This document shows, piece after piece, positions 20,825 through 33,218 of a DNA stretch of 64,000 nt. Source of the stretch: Anaeramoeba flamelloides (lineage: Eukaryota; Metamonada; Anaeramoebidae); contig JANTQA010000057.1 of NCBI GenBank assembly GCA_027625915.1, forward strand, positions 1,984,001-2,048,000, in the 5' to 3' direction. The notes beneath the pieces were generated by a model. It worked only from the letters and a program-made list of their open reading frames with translations, did not search any database and was not told the DNA's origin. Position 1 is the stretch's first letter. Each line of letters starts with the position of its first letter. Made by a program: the position numbers and the translations under genes.

Positions 20825-23228
20825 TTCAGGTTAACAAATTTATTTTTAAATATAAAGGCTAAATTAAAAAAATGTTTTTTTTTTACTTGAAATCTCCAAC
20901 CAAATAATAAATTTCAAGACATATATAGAAGCTTTCAAAAATTTCCTAAACACTTGTAGACGTTCCAAACTATTAAAAGGGTTCAAAATCTTTAGAAAGT
21001 GAGTTTTTTTGAAACGTTTGTTATTGTATCGGTGACGTGACTTTTGTACTTGTACTTTTGAAAAGTTTTTTTCTTTGATTCTTAAAATTAAGGTTGGTTG
21101 TGTTATTTGTTTTTCGGTTACTCAATTGAAATTTCCAACCTTTAATTGACTTTGAAAGTTTTCAATTATGTTGTTTATTTAACTAAAATTTAAAATAAAT
21201 TTTTTACGGTACTTTCAAAATATGTTTAAAAGCTGCTCAGGAAAGTTTACACTTTAAGACATTGAATCTTTTAAATATTATTACTTCTTCTTTATTCATT
21301 GAGATCTTATTATTGGTTTTTTTTTTTTTTTTAGGACAACCCAAGAAAATATATGTTAATATAAGTTTTAATAATAAGAAATGTACAATTATTTACCTGT
21401 TAAAATATTCTATTACCTCTTAATAAATTAACTGTATTATTTAGATCGTTTATTTTCATTTGATATTAAGAATAGTTATGTTGTTACTATTTATAAAAAA
21501 AGCCTTGTAAACTAGTTTAATCCCCTACAAAATAAAATCTATACTTCTTTTTTCTAGAAGACCTTTTCATAAAATAATCAAATAAACCAACAATAAAGCG
21601 TAGGTAAATGTACTAATTGGTTTCAAAGGGTTCTATTATTTAAATACATATTCCAAAATTGAATGATCAAAATATGAAAAATTTCACAAATAATAACACA
21701 ATTTTAGAAAATATTTTACTATAAAAAAACAAAAAATTTCCTTAAAAATAGAGAAAAATTATGAAAAATTACAATACATTTTGAATATATTTCAAGCTTA
21801 TTTTATTAAAAAAAACCAAGTTGTCCACTTTAAAAACTGGTTTGAACTTGGGTATAGTATTGGGCAGTGAATTAGATATTATATTGGAATAAAAAGATAA
21901 AAAAAAAAAAACTTAATTAGGCTATTTGAAACCCATATTTGATGTTTTTCATCTGTAAAATTTTAACGAACAGTGATTTTTTTTTCATAATAATATATAA
22001 AAAATAGTCCTTTTTAGTTTTTATTTTGGCTGTGAAACCCCGTTTGAAAAATATTTAAAAATACCAAAACAAAAAATTAACAAAAAAATCTTAATTGTTT
22101 ATTTTTAATTTCAAAATTAATCTTTAAATATATTTCAGTTACAAAAGTATTAAATTGTTTTATAAGTAATTATTTTTTCCAAATAAAGAACAATAATCCA
22201 GAAAGAAAAATAAAAGATTGGATATACAAAAGGAATAAACACACTGTATATAAGAATTTTGAGGGTAATTTTGTGAAATTTACACCCACAATTATTGACC
22301 TATTAAATATTAGGATTACAGCAAATATTTGTATGTGTTTAAGCTCTATCTATTTAACAAAATAAGATTAACCTAACAAAATAATTATAAAAAAATCACT
22401 AGAACCAATCTAAAAAAGACGGACAATTAACTATAAAAAAAAGGAAATAAGAACAAACCAAAAAAGATAACAGAATATCTAAACTGAGTTGAAAAAAAAA
22501 AAAAAAATAAAATTTTTAACAAATTAGATGGAATGTGTACTCTTGTTTTTATTTTTACCGTTTTTCACTTTTACTATAATTTATGAATTTTTTTATATTA
22601 ATTTGATAAATTGAATAATTAATAATATATCCACTTTGGAATGTACAGATCCGGATTGTAAATTATAAAATGATTATAATAAAATAAGTCAGAAAATTAT
22701 CAAAAGGAATAATTCTTTTCATATATATCATAATTTTTTTAAACAATTTTAAAGAAAATTAAAGTGAATAAATCTGTAATTTTACAAATTCTTTTTTTTA
22801 TTAAACAAAATATTTTCTTGTGGTATTTTTTACGTTTTATTACAAAACTGATTAAAAAATGGCAATCTTAATTTAAATAATATTGTTTTTTTTTTGTGAA
22901 GAAATAGTAATAATTGAAAACACGGATAAGTGATCATCTTATTATGATTTTGATTCTTGGAAAACATGAAATTAATATCTGAAAAAATTTATAAATAACG
23001 TGAAACATGTGTTTTGTTGAATTTCTTACTGTGACTATTTTACAAAAATCAGTATTTTTTCTTCTTATTTTTTTTAGTAATAACACCCTTATTATGTTTC
23101 AAAGAAAAAATCATATAACAACTTGAATTAAATTATTTTCATTAATCGTGTGAATGGGTTTATATAGTTTGTTTTTTCAATTTTTTTTTTTGAGAAAAGA
23201 TATAATTAAATGACTAGTCATTTACCAC
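20825..23228. other. Intergenic DNA between divergent eIF2-alpha and G-alpha genes (left part)
   Basis: Begins at the eIF2-alpha start codon and must hold its promoter. AT-rich with A and T runs. I see no exon, RNA gene or inverted-repeat element in this part. Confidence 0.5.
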
Positions 23229-23305
23229 GAATATGCACCATACTCAAGGGGTGGCCTGAGACTAAAAAGAGTATTGTGGAATAGCCCCTCTTTTGGTTGA
23301 AAAAA
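23229..23305. other. Unusually GC-rich, self-complementary patch
   Basis: A local rise in G and C in very AT-rich DNA, with complementary pieces: ATACTC (23240) with GAGTAT (23269), AAGGGG (23246) with CCCCTC (23285), and CTCA with TGAG around GGGGTGGCC. It may be a small structured RNA or the remnant of a transposon end. No coding frame. Confidence 0.3.
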
Positions 23306-23628
23306 ATCAAATAACCAAACAAATATCATTGGATGTTCGTTAATCAAAAATTCAAGGAAGAAAAATTAGTTTGAAAGAGTTCTCAATTTCAAAAAATCAA
23401 AATTTAAAAAAAAAAATTCATCTTTTCTCATTTTATATTTCCAAAGAGTTAAATTTCTTTAATATAAAACAAATTGCTTTCTTGAAGTTCGCAACCAATT
23501 TAATTCGATTTACTCCGATTTGTGGTTATTTTGTAACTATCTAAATTTGAACAAGTAAGAATTATGTAATATTCTTGCATAAAAATAACTCATTTGAAAA
23601 ATGAAAAAAAAGAAAAAAATAAAATATT

Positions 23629-23752
23629 CAAGATCTCAAAAAGTGCCAAAGAGTGACACTTCAAAACTGAAATATTTGTTTTCAAAATTGTATATTCTAA
23701 CCATTCTAATTGGAAATTGAGTGTCTCTCTTTGGCACTTTTTTCTAAAAATA
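23629..23752. mobile_element. Short MITE-like inverted-repeat element
   Basis: Arms AAAAAGTGCCAAAGAGTGACAC and GTGTCTCTCTTTGGCACTTTTT are inverted copies with one mismatch in the core. They flank about 70 bp, with AAGAT-like sequence just outside both arms. No coding capacity. It creates a spurious 66-codon frame on the minus strand. Confidence 0.7.
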
Positions 23753-24759
23753 TCTTCATCTTTAGTTGTTGATTTTATGAGATCGAACATACATCACAGG
23801 TTGGTTGGTTTTTTGGTTGGTGTTAGGTCCTCATAAAAATTACTAAAAAGTTTTTTTCTATTTCAGAAAAAAAAAATTTCATCGTAATTACTCTACCCTT
23901 AAAATGCAAAATTTATTTTTTTTTTTTTTTTTAAAATGTATGATTTTGTTAAATAATTATCACTTACAAAATCCAAAATTTACTAGAAAAAGTTTTGCAA
24001 TCCCAATATCTAATAACTAAGATTATCCACTTTATATTCAAATATAATAGAATTTAAGGTGTGCTGTATCAATTTTTGAAAATAAAATGCAAAATAAGAA
24101 AAGTAATAGGTATAAAAACAAAATAGTATTAATTTTAACTAGATTTTTGTTTTTGAACACCAAAAGTTTTTGTATCTTTGATTTTCACTAGAATGAATAA
24201 AAAAAACCTTTATTTGAAATATTCTGACTTTCTAGCAACATAGAATCAATATGATACACTTTTTATGCAATAGCAAATTGTGTTTCAATACCAGACATAA
24301 TATCATTTTAGAGGTATCCTGAAAAAATTTTTTTTTAATTGAAGATATCCTTTTGGGTTGGATATTGACCAAAAATGTATTGGGTAAAATTCTTTATCAA
24401 ACCAACACCTCTCCAAGCGTTCTTTCAAAAATTCCATTTTTTAGGTCTATTTTCTCAAAAGAAATCAATCTCCAATAGATCTACAGTTAAACATTAACTA
24501 TTTATTCCCTAACATCCAAAAATTAGAATTGAATAAATAATTGACTAAATGAAAATTTTGTTTTTCAAAATATAAACACTTCAATTCTTGCAAAATTAAA
24601 GTTTTTATTTGAACACATTTGATGTCACAAAGTGAGAAGAAATGTCTTAAATTAATACAGAAGATGATTTTTTTCCATATTTTTTTATTTTTTAAACATT
24701 TTTCTTTTTCCGATCTCTCTTCGATTTTTATAAATTCAAATCCTAAACTTTAATCTACT
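23753..24759. other. Upstream region of the G-alpha gene
   Basis: AT-rich with a T run near 23918-23932. No coding exon seen. Expected to hold the G-alpha promoter and 5' untranslated region. Confidence 0.5.
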
Positions 24760-27700
24760 ATGGGTATTTTTCCAATTTAAATTTTTTTGAAACAAGACAA
24801 ACTTTTTTGACACAATCCTAAGAAATTTTCCTCTTAATTTTTGAAAAATAAATTTTTCTCCCAAAAGGTAATTGTGGAAAAAAATCTGCACGCGAAGCTT
24901 CAAAATCAAAATTAATTGAGAAAAATCTCAAAAACTTAAGGATGCTTCTTGACAATGAAATCAAAATCCTTTTGCTTGGTAAATTTTTTCAAAAACAACA
25001 TATCTTTGTTCTTCTTTAAAAAAAATCAAAAAAATAAAAACAAAAAACAATTGAAATTTGAACTCTTTTCTTAAAAAATAAATAACAACAATCTCAACAT
25101 CAAAAAAAGGACCTGGGGATTCAGGAAAATCGACTGTTGTCAAACAAATGAGGCTGATTAATGGTTTAAATTTTGATCAAGAGGAAAGAGAGGACTTTGT
25201 TGACAAAATTAGGTATAATGTTGTTCAAAACGCAAGGGCTTTAGTCTTTGCCATGGATCAATTTGATGTTGAGTACTCTGACAAATCAAATATCGTAAGT
25301 CATTCTTTTATTTCGTCTTTTTTATTAACATTTTTCTTATTTTTTTATTTTTGATCTTGTTATTCAAGAAAAGAAAAAAACAGGAAAAGGAAAAGGAAAG
25401 GGAATTTATTTTACATATGCTCAAGATCTTTTCAAAATAAATATTTAATAAAAAAGAATTTCAATTTTTGAAACACAAACCAAATAAAACCCCAACACTT
25501 TTTTTTATGAAGAAATAAAATCAAATAACCTGTAATTGTTTTTGTTTATTACTAAAAAATTCAAAAATTCCACTCACAAATTTGGTGTTCATTGTTCAAT
25601 TTGTTAATTCCATTTTGCAAAATATTTCAATCTTTTTCAATTTTTAAAGTTTGGCATTTGGAAAAAGATATTTTACTCTTTTAAAAACCATCAGGTTAAA
25701 CAAGACAAAGTTATCAATTTTTTTTACAAACTCTAATATTTTAAAGTGAACACAACACCACATTCTTCCCTAACAAATATATGATCAAAACCCAACCTAT
25801 AAATATTTTTTACGAAAAACTGAAATCATAAAAAATGCCTTTCTGATGTGAAAAAATTCATTTTTTTTATGTATAAAATGTAATGAAAAAAGACTTCAGA
25901 TTCACATCTCTTCTAAATTGTCTGATAGCTTGGGAATTGAAAAACCACTTGAGGTTCAAGAAGTAACTTGACTGAAAATTAACTTTGAGGAAAAAAATGA
26001 AATACCATTTTTTAATCTGAAACATATTCACAGAAAACACAAAAATAACAAAAGCCTGAGAATGAAAAATTATTTCAATTAAAAGAAAGAAATAAATTAA
26101 CTACAAAGAATAATTCGTCATTTGGTGATCAACCAAATCAATAAAAACAATTTAGATATCCTTTTTATTGTTGAAATAAACTATCTTTCATAGTAATTAG
26201 CCCATTGAAAATCAAATTTTAAATAAAAATATTTTTAATAATTGAAGTTATCTATTATAATATAAAAAGTTAGATTTTAATATTCAATACTATACTCAAG
26301 AGATATTTATTTTTTGTCTAAAAATAAAAGAAAAGAAAAATAAAAAAAACTGTTAAAAAAAAATTGGGATATTTATTTTGAAAGAAACATTACATAAATA
26401 ATAGAAAATTAAAAAAAGTAAAAAAAAACCATTTATCGATTATCCTTCCATTTGAATAGCTAAATCTTATCTCTTTTTCATATTTGAAACCAAAATTTTC
26501 ATTAATTCATCTTTTACTTCTTTCCAATTTTTCATTTTCAAATTCCATTTTAACAAAATACTGTTGAAAAAATAAAAAAGAGAAAAAATGATTTATTTGC
26601 AAACTTTTTATTGTGAGAGGAAAAACTTCAAAACGATACAAAAGCAATTCATTATTCAAATGTAAGGTGGGCCATTTATTATGAAAAATAGTTTACAATG
26701 AATAGTTTTGGTAATCTCTAAAATTATTCAATTTTTTGAACAAATTTTTAGTAATAGATCAATCAAATAAAAAACCCATATCTAAAGAAATTATTAAAAA
26801 AACTGTTATTGTGTGGAGTACAATATTTTATCTTCAATCAATTTTTTTTTTTGACAATTCATTGATCTTACTTTGAATTTTCAGTTTCTATTAATGTTCC
26901 CAATTAAAAACCGTGTTTCACTTTTTTCCCTGTTTCACTTTTTTTATACAATGATTACTTTTCATTTTCAGAAATGGACCCAATTAAAACTCTTGTAAAA
27001 CTTTTATTCACAAATGTAAATATAATAGTGATCTTTTCTTTTTCACTTTTTTTCTCTATTAATTTTGAAGATTAGTAATTGTTTTTAATTTCTTCATTTC
27101 TTCAAGTTTCTTGAGATCTCAAAAATAGATCAATTTTTCAAGAAATTTTTAATAAGGCACTACAAGTCAAAAATAAATTTAGAAAATTAAACTTATCCAA
27201 AACTACATATTGGATTTCATTTACACATCTTTTAGAAATTATTTTTTCATAGTTCTGATAATTTTATTCCATTAAGAAAAGATAACTATTGAATACATTA
27301 AAATTTGAATACCTCCTTTTTCGGGATTACTGACTTTTGAAAAAAACAAAACCTATTTTTGGGGTATTTTTTTAAAAATAGAGTTACAATGAATGAATTT
27401 TATATTGAACATTAAGAAAGAAAAAATCATAAATGTTAAAACAATTTACAGAAAAAAAAACAGGGAAAATAAATTAAAGCCCAAACTCGAAAAAAAAATA
27501 AAAAATAATAAAAAATATTCCAAAAACAGAAAAAAAATCATTTTTTGGTTTAATTTAACAATGTCTTTTGAAACAAATATTTGATTATATATAAAAATTG
27601 AAAAAATATAATTTTTTTAGAATATTAAAAAAATATATTCAAATAATCTCTCCATTTGAAATTAACTATTTGATACTTTATTAAATATTAAACTCTTTAA

Positions 27701-30285
27701 TCTAAAACTCTGCTGAATAAGATCAAACAAAATAATTTTTTTTTTATTTTTGAAATATATTGGTTTTTTCGAAAGAAAAGTTGTTCTGAAATTAGGATAA
27801 TAAAAAATATTTTCTTGATCTTAAAATAAAAATTTTCTTTTTATCGGGCTTTTATCACTCCTTGTGTATTCAAAAAGAGTTTTGTTAAATGCAGTGAAGT
27901 ACCACCAAGTGTATTAGAGTAACTTAGAGTACTGTGGAGTACTGTAGAATACTGTAGAGTAAGACAGAGTACCGTTAAGTACCTAGGTTTTCATAATTCA
28001 AAAGAATAGAGAAAACTCTTTGATTTTACTCAATTCTTTTAAATTCTTGAAAATATAACAGTGTTTTTTTTTGAAATATTGTTTTTTGTTTGTGAAGTGT
28101 TCTAGGTTTTTTTTTTAATTTTTGAAATAAACAGAAAATTTTAATAAATTTTCGGTTTATTTCAAAAATTAAAAAAAACCTAACGAAAATATATCGATTT
28201 TTACAATAAAAAGTTGCCCAAGAAAACCTAACAGCGCTTTCGGGAATTCAAAAGAATAGTCCAAAATCAAATATATTACTCTATTCTCTCTAAATTCTTG
28301 GAAATATAACTAAGCTTTTTTTAATTTGGTCATGGGAAATGATATTATATATGTGTAAAAAGTGGTGTCTTAATATTTCAATTTTTATACTAAATTTGTC
28401 ATTTTCCCAAAAACTATAAAACTTTTCCAATACTCCCTTCCATGGAAAGGTTTCTTGTTAACAAACTTGAGGTTTCTAATAGCGAAAAAAAAAAACAATT
28501 TAATGAAAGAATAAAAATGTTTAGGGTTAGTTTTTTTGTTTTATTATTTCTGAAAATTATTTTGGATTTTTGAATTTCTTTTTCTTCCACTAACATTTTT
28601 ATTCTATTATTAAATCGAATTTTTTACTCTTAGAACCCCAATTTCGCTGAAAAAAAATCCTCTCCTGTGATGGAGTATAGGAAAACTTTAATAGTTTTTG
28701 GAAAAATGACAAATTTAGTAAAAATGCTTGGAATATTAAATCATCACTTTTTGCATAAGTGTATTATTTTTTAATTAATATAACTTAATTATTATACTTC
28801 TTCTCTTTTTTTATTGTGATTTATTTTCTTTAATTGACCCTTTAACTCAATAAATAAATAAATTAAAGTCCAAAATTTCAGTAAAAGAATAAAAAATTAA
28901 TCTGGTTTTTAGTTATTTAACCAGTTTTTTTTTTTTGTTATGACTATTGAACAGTTTTTTTTTATTGTTTTAAGAATTAATTTAATTTTAATCTTATCAA
29001 ATAACTCTTTTTTATCGTACTAAAGCAAGCTTCAAAATATTTCAAATCAATATCACCAACTAATTCAACTTGGAATGAAGATGTATATAATCATGTTAAA
29101 ACAATCTGGGATGATCAAGGAATTAAAGAGGTTTTTAAAAGAGGCGCTGAATTTCATTTAAATGACACCTCAAAATTCTTTTTTGATACGCTAGAGACGA
29201 TCAATAGAATGGATTATATTCCGACTGATCAAGAAATCCTTTGTTCAAGAATTAAAACAACTGGAATTTCCGAAATACAATTTGAAATTGACGAAATCGC
29301 CTTTAGAGTTCTTGATGTTGGTGGCCAAAGGAATGAAAGAAAAAAGTGGATACATTGCTTTCAGGTAATTTTATCATTTTATTTTATTATTATTTTAATT
29401 TTCTAAAACTTTAAAAAAGGATTTTAGTTGCACTCTATGACACACTTGATATTAATATAATGCACCACAAAAATATTAGGAATAAATTAAAAATACTGAA
29501 AACAATTATTAATATATTAAAAGAATGAAACTTCAATTCTTTTAACAATTAATAAAAATTTGAAAACAATCATAGAGATTTCAGAATCAAAAAAAATATT
29601 TATGCTTGTAATTAAAACTGAACAAAAATAAAAAGTAAGCAAGAAAATTGATTTAATTCAAAAAATTTCAATTAAATAATAATTTATATAAAAAATTCAT
29701 AATAATGGAATCATATATAGAATTGAATAAAATACAGGACATAAAAAAAATCCCGAGCAAGATTTTTTTCATGTCCGGGATTTTTTTCACTACTATACAA
29801 TAATTCCAAAAGCAATAAAAAAAAATATTTTTGTTTTACTTTTTTTGTAATAAATGTAATTGTATTTTATTCATATGAAGAAGGTTTTGATTATTATCTA
29901 TTCATTTGAAGTAATTTTATTTTATCTTTTTTTGTTATTGATGCAAATTTTTATTAAAAATTGAAATTAAATTAACTTTGATGAAATCCCTACAAAGAGT
30001 CCAGTTTTTAGTTTAAAAACAAAAAATAAATTTAATGATAATTTTCTTGAATTTTAATTTATTTTAATATTTTGAATTTTATAAAAAAAAAGGATATCTT
30101 TTGTGAAATTCTATCAAAAAATTAACTGATGAATTACATTTTTTAATCAACTGTCATCTTTATATATTGACATAGTGAATGATTTAATCAAAATATTCTA
30201 GATATTGTAAAAAAAAATTTAAAATAATTATTTTTTTCTCAAAATTCTTCTTTAGTAAAGACAATTCCAGGTTTCATTTATATTC

Positions 30286-30325
<40 letters not shown>

Positions 30326-33218
30326 TATTTAATAGTATAATACCCTATAGTACAAATTCATTTTATTGGTAATATAACTTTAATATTATTAAACAATTTT
30401 TTATTAATCTAAATACGTTCTCAAATCATTTCAAGAAAGGTTAAAAAAAAAAGAATTTAATTAATTAACAAAATAATAAACCACTTTTTGTGTTTATCTT
30501 AAAAAATAACATTATTTTTTCTTGATAATACTTTTGAATTTTCATAAATAAAAATATATCCTTATGATAGAACTTTTAAATTATTATTGGATTTATGAAA
30601 AACTTTTTTTAAAATATTTACTTCGATTTTATCGGCTTTAACTAGGCAATGTAATATAATTTATCAGAAAAATAAAATTAAAAAAATAAACTTTTTCTAT
30701 TACTTTCCCAATCTTTTAAATTCATTAATTTGAAATTTTTAAAAAATCTTTGAATCCATAATAATTATTCCACACTGACTTGTACAAGATCAATTTATCC
30801 TTTTTATTTCAATTCCTAATCAATTTTTGTAAAATGTGTAATTATTTGGAATTGTGAGATTCTATTAGATAAGAGTAAATTTCAAATCATGATTTTGGTC
30901 TTCATACTAGTGTTAAAAATTAATTTGAATTTAATAATTAATAACTTTTCAAGTAATTTTAATATATTTCAGAATTAGAAAAATAATTTTGATCATACAA
31001 AGATCCTCTAAAAAAACAATCAATTTTGAAAAATAAATCAAAAATAATAAATTAAACAAGTGATCAGATCAAAAACTATTTTTTTTTGTTTTTAGAATAA
31101 GTTAGCGGATAGGTTAATCATTTACATGCAAAATACTTATTATTTAAAAAATAAGCATTGAATCTGAACTTATTATTATATTTGATTTACTAACAATAAA
31201 AATACACAAGATATTAGAGATCATTAAATGTCTTCTACATTTTTAATTCTCTTCAGTTATAAAAAATCACTTGACACAATCATTTTTTTAAAACAGCAGT
31301 TTAAATTTAAAAATATTTCACAAAAAGTATTTAATATAAAATGATAGATCTTAAGATCGTTTATCATTCGTTTTTTTTTTATGAATTATTGATCAAGCTC
31401 ATATTGTTTCTTTTTAATTTTTAGAGTAAGTTCAATTAGAAATAAGAGTATTTGACCAGAATTCAACACTTTAACTTTTTTTTTTAATTTACAATTGGAT
31501 CTAGAAAACTGTCTTGTTTATTTAGTTATGGTTTTGTTTGATTTTTTATTATTGATAGTGTTTTGTTTAATTTTGAATATTTAAAGCACCTACTTTCAAA
31601 AAAATATATTAGATTTTTTTTTCCAACATAAGATAAAATTCTTAAATAGAATGTTGAAATAAAAACAAAAGTTAAACTATTTAACATTTCTCATAGTAGA
31701 TAAAACAAATCAACTTAACATTCTATTGTGACATTTAATTTCACCAGAAAAAAAAAATAATAATAAATTCTTTTATAAAAGTACTTTTAATAAGAAAAAT
31801 CAACTAGACACAACCAAAGTTAAAAATGTTGTTTTCAAATCTACCTTGAAAAATATTAAAAAGTCAAAATTTTGACTTTCTGATGGTTACTCCCTTAAAG
31901 CAGAACTAAAAAAAAACATAAACTCCTAATTTTCCAAAAATATTTTATTTTAATTCTTTGATATCCGGCCGTAATCACCTAACTCTACACAAATAGATGT
32001 CATTCGGGTTTTAGGTTATGTATTCGTTTGGTGCACTAACCTTTAATCGTTCATTTATTTCCTTCAAATTCTATTGAAAATTCACTTTTGAATTAATAAG
32101 GATTTTTTTAAAAATAATAAAATATATTTGAGAATCGTTTGGCAATGAGTGGGTTTGGAATATACTTCATTGAGAATTCATATTTAAAAAGTAATTAAAA
32201 GACAAAAAAAAGTAAAATACTTGAATCAATAAACAATTTTTCGAAAATCAATATATGAATGATAATTTTCTAAAAGTAAAAAAAAAAAGAATAAATTAGT
32301 TAATATTTTTAAAATTTTTCTTTGTGGAATCAAGGTCAAATAAATCTCTGAAATCTAAATTTATAAAAAATAATTTTAGAATTATTAAAATAATAATTTT
32401 AAATTATTTATAGCATTAAAATTTATGTTTAAGACTAAAATAAAAAATCGGTTTGTCAGAAAAAAAACGTAAAAATCCCCAAAAAATAGAAAAAATTTAC
32501 AAATCTGACAATTAGAAAAGTCCTAATATCTGTATAAATATAATATAAAGCTATAATATAAGCATTAAAAGTGAAATTTAATTCAATCCGAAAAATTAAA
32601 ATGGATTATTTACCAAAATAATTTTTTTTTTACAAAATAATAAATATTTTATTAATTACAAATTTTAATCAAATTAATAATAATAGGATGTGACTGCTTT
32701 AATATTTGTTGTAGCTATTAGTCAATATGATCAAGGATTATATGAAGACGAGAGTCAAAACAGGATGGTTGAATCCTTACAGCTGTTTGAGGAAATTTGT
32801 AATATGCCATGGTTTGAGAAATCTTCTATTATTTTATTTTTAAATAAAAAAGATTTATTTGATGAAAAGATTAAAAGGGTTGACATTAGGGTTACTTTTA
32901 AGAAATATAAGGGTGAAAACGAATCACAAGAAGCTAGCGAGTATATAAAATCAGAATTTGTAAAATTATATAAAAATGAACGGAAAAAAGTATATCCATA
33001 TTTCACATGCGCAACAGATACTTCAAATAGTAAATATTATATAATTTTTTATCTTAAATTTTAATATTTTTTCTTATTATTAATTTTTTTTATTGGTTTT
33101 ATTTACCTTATTTTCTTTATTATTTTCTCGCATAATTTCTAAATGATACATAGTTAAAAATGTTTTTGAAGTAGTAAAAGACACAATTTTGGCAAATTTG
33201 ATTGTTGATTTTGATTAA
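24760..33218 (+). CDS. Heterotrimeric G-protein alpha subunit (six exons)
   Basis: GTPase that couples seven-transmembrane receptors to effectors at the inner plasma membrane. Exons are 24760-24763 (ATGG only), 24868-24978, 25110-25294, 29026-29364, 32687-33029 and 33154-33218, all with GT-AG borders and matching phases. They give 348 residues (typical G-alpha about 350). G1 is GPGDSGKST (39-47), switch I is RIKTTGI, G3 is DVGGQR, G4 is NKKD and G5 is TCATDT. The N-terminus MGNCGKKS offers Gly2 for myristoylation and Cys4 for palmitoylation, although position 6 is Lys rather than Ser/Thr. The P-loop has Pro and Asp where canonical GAGESGKS has Ala and Glu. The C-terminus NLIVDFD lacks the Cys four from the end that pertussis toxin modifies. 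The catalytic Arg in switch I and Gln in DVGGQR are present. Introns are 104, 131, 3731, 3322 and 124 bp. Confidence 0.95.
26730..26945. repeat. Repeat related to 18.76-18.97 kb
   Basis: Shares TTTTTGAACAAATTTTTA, GATCAATCAA, TTATTGTG and TTTGAATTTTCAG, then TCTATTAATGTTCCCAAT, with 18770-18960 in the same order. It lies in the 3.7 kb intron of the G-alpha gene. Its right end (AAAACCGTGTTTCAC) is the inverted form of the left arm at 18588. Confidence 0.6.
27891..28320. repeat. Modular foldback cluster with 10-bp tandem repeats
   Basis: Starts with nine degenerate 10-bp units (27891-27980), best seen as ACTGTGGAGT, ACTGTAGAAT, ACTGTAGAGT, then ACCTAGG. A B-type hairpin (CAAAAGAATAGAG...CTCAATTCTTTTAAATTC) follows. 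Next comes an almost perfect A-type hairpin (28100-28182) with arms AATTTTTGAAATAAAC and GTTTATTTCAAAAATT, bounded by TAGGTTTT and AAAACCTAACG. A diverged B-type module (GGAATTCAAAAGAATAG...) ends the cluster. It lies in the 3.7 kb G-alpha intron. Confidence 0.75.
29737..29787. repeat. Small overlapping hairpins in a G-alpha intron
   Basis: GGACATAAAAAAAATC (29737) pairs with GATTTTTTTCATGTCC (29761) with one mismatch. The overlapping AAAAAAATCCCG (29744) pairs with CGGGATTTTTTT (29776). The two helices share bases and cannot form together. Confidence 0.55.
30289..30322. repeat. (AT)n microsatellite
   Basis: About 17 AT units in the 3.3 kb intron of the G-alpha gene. Confidence 0.9.
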
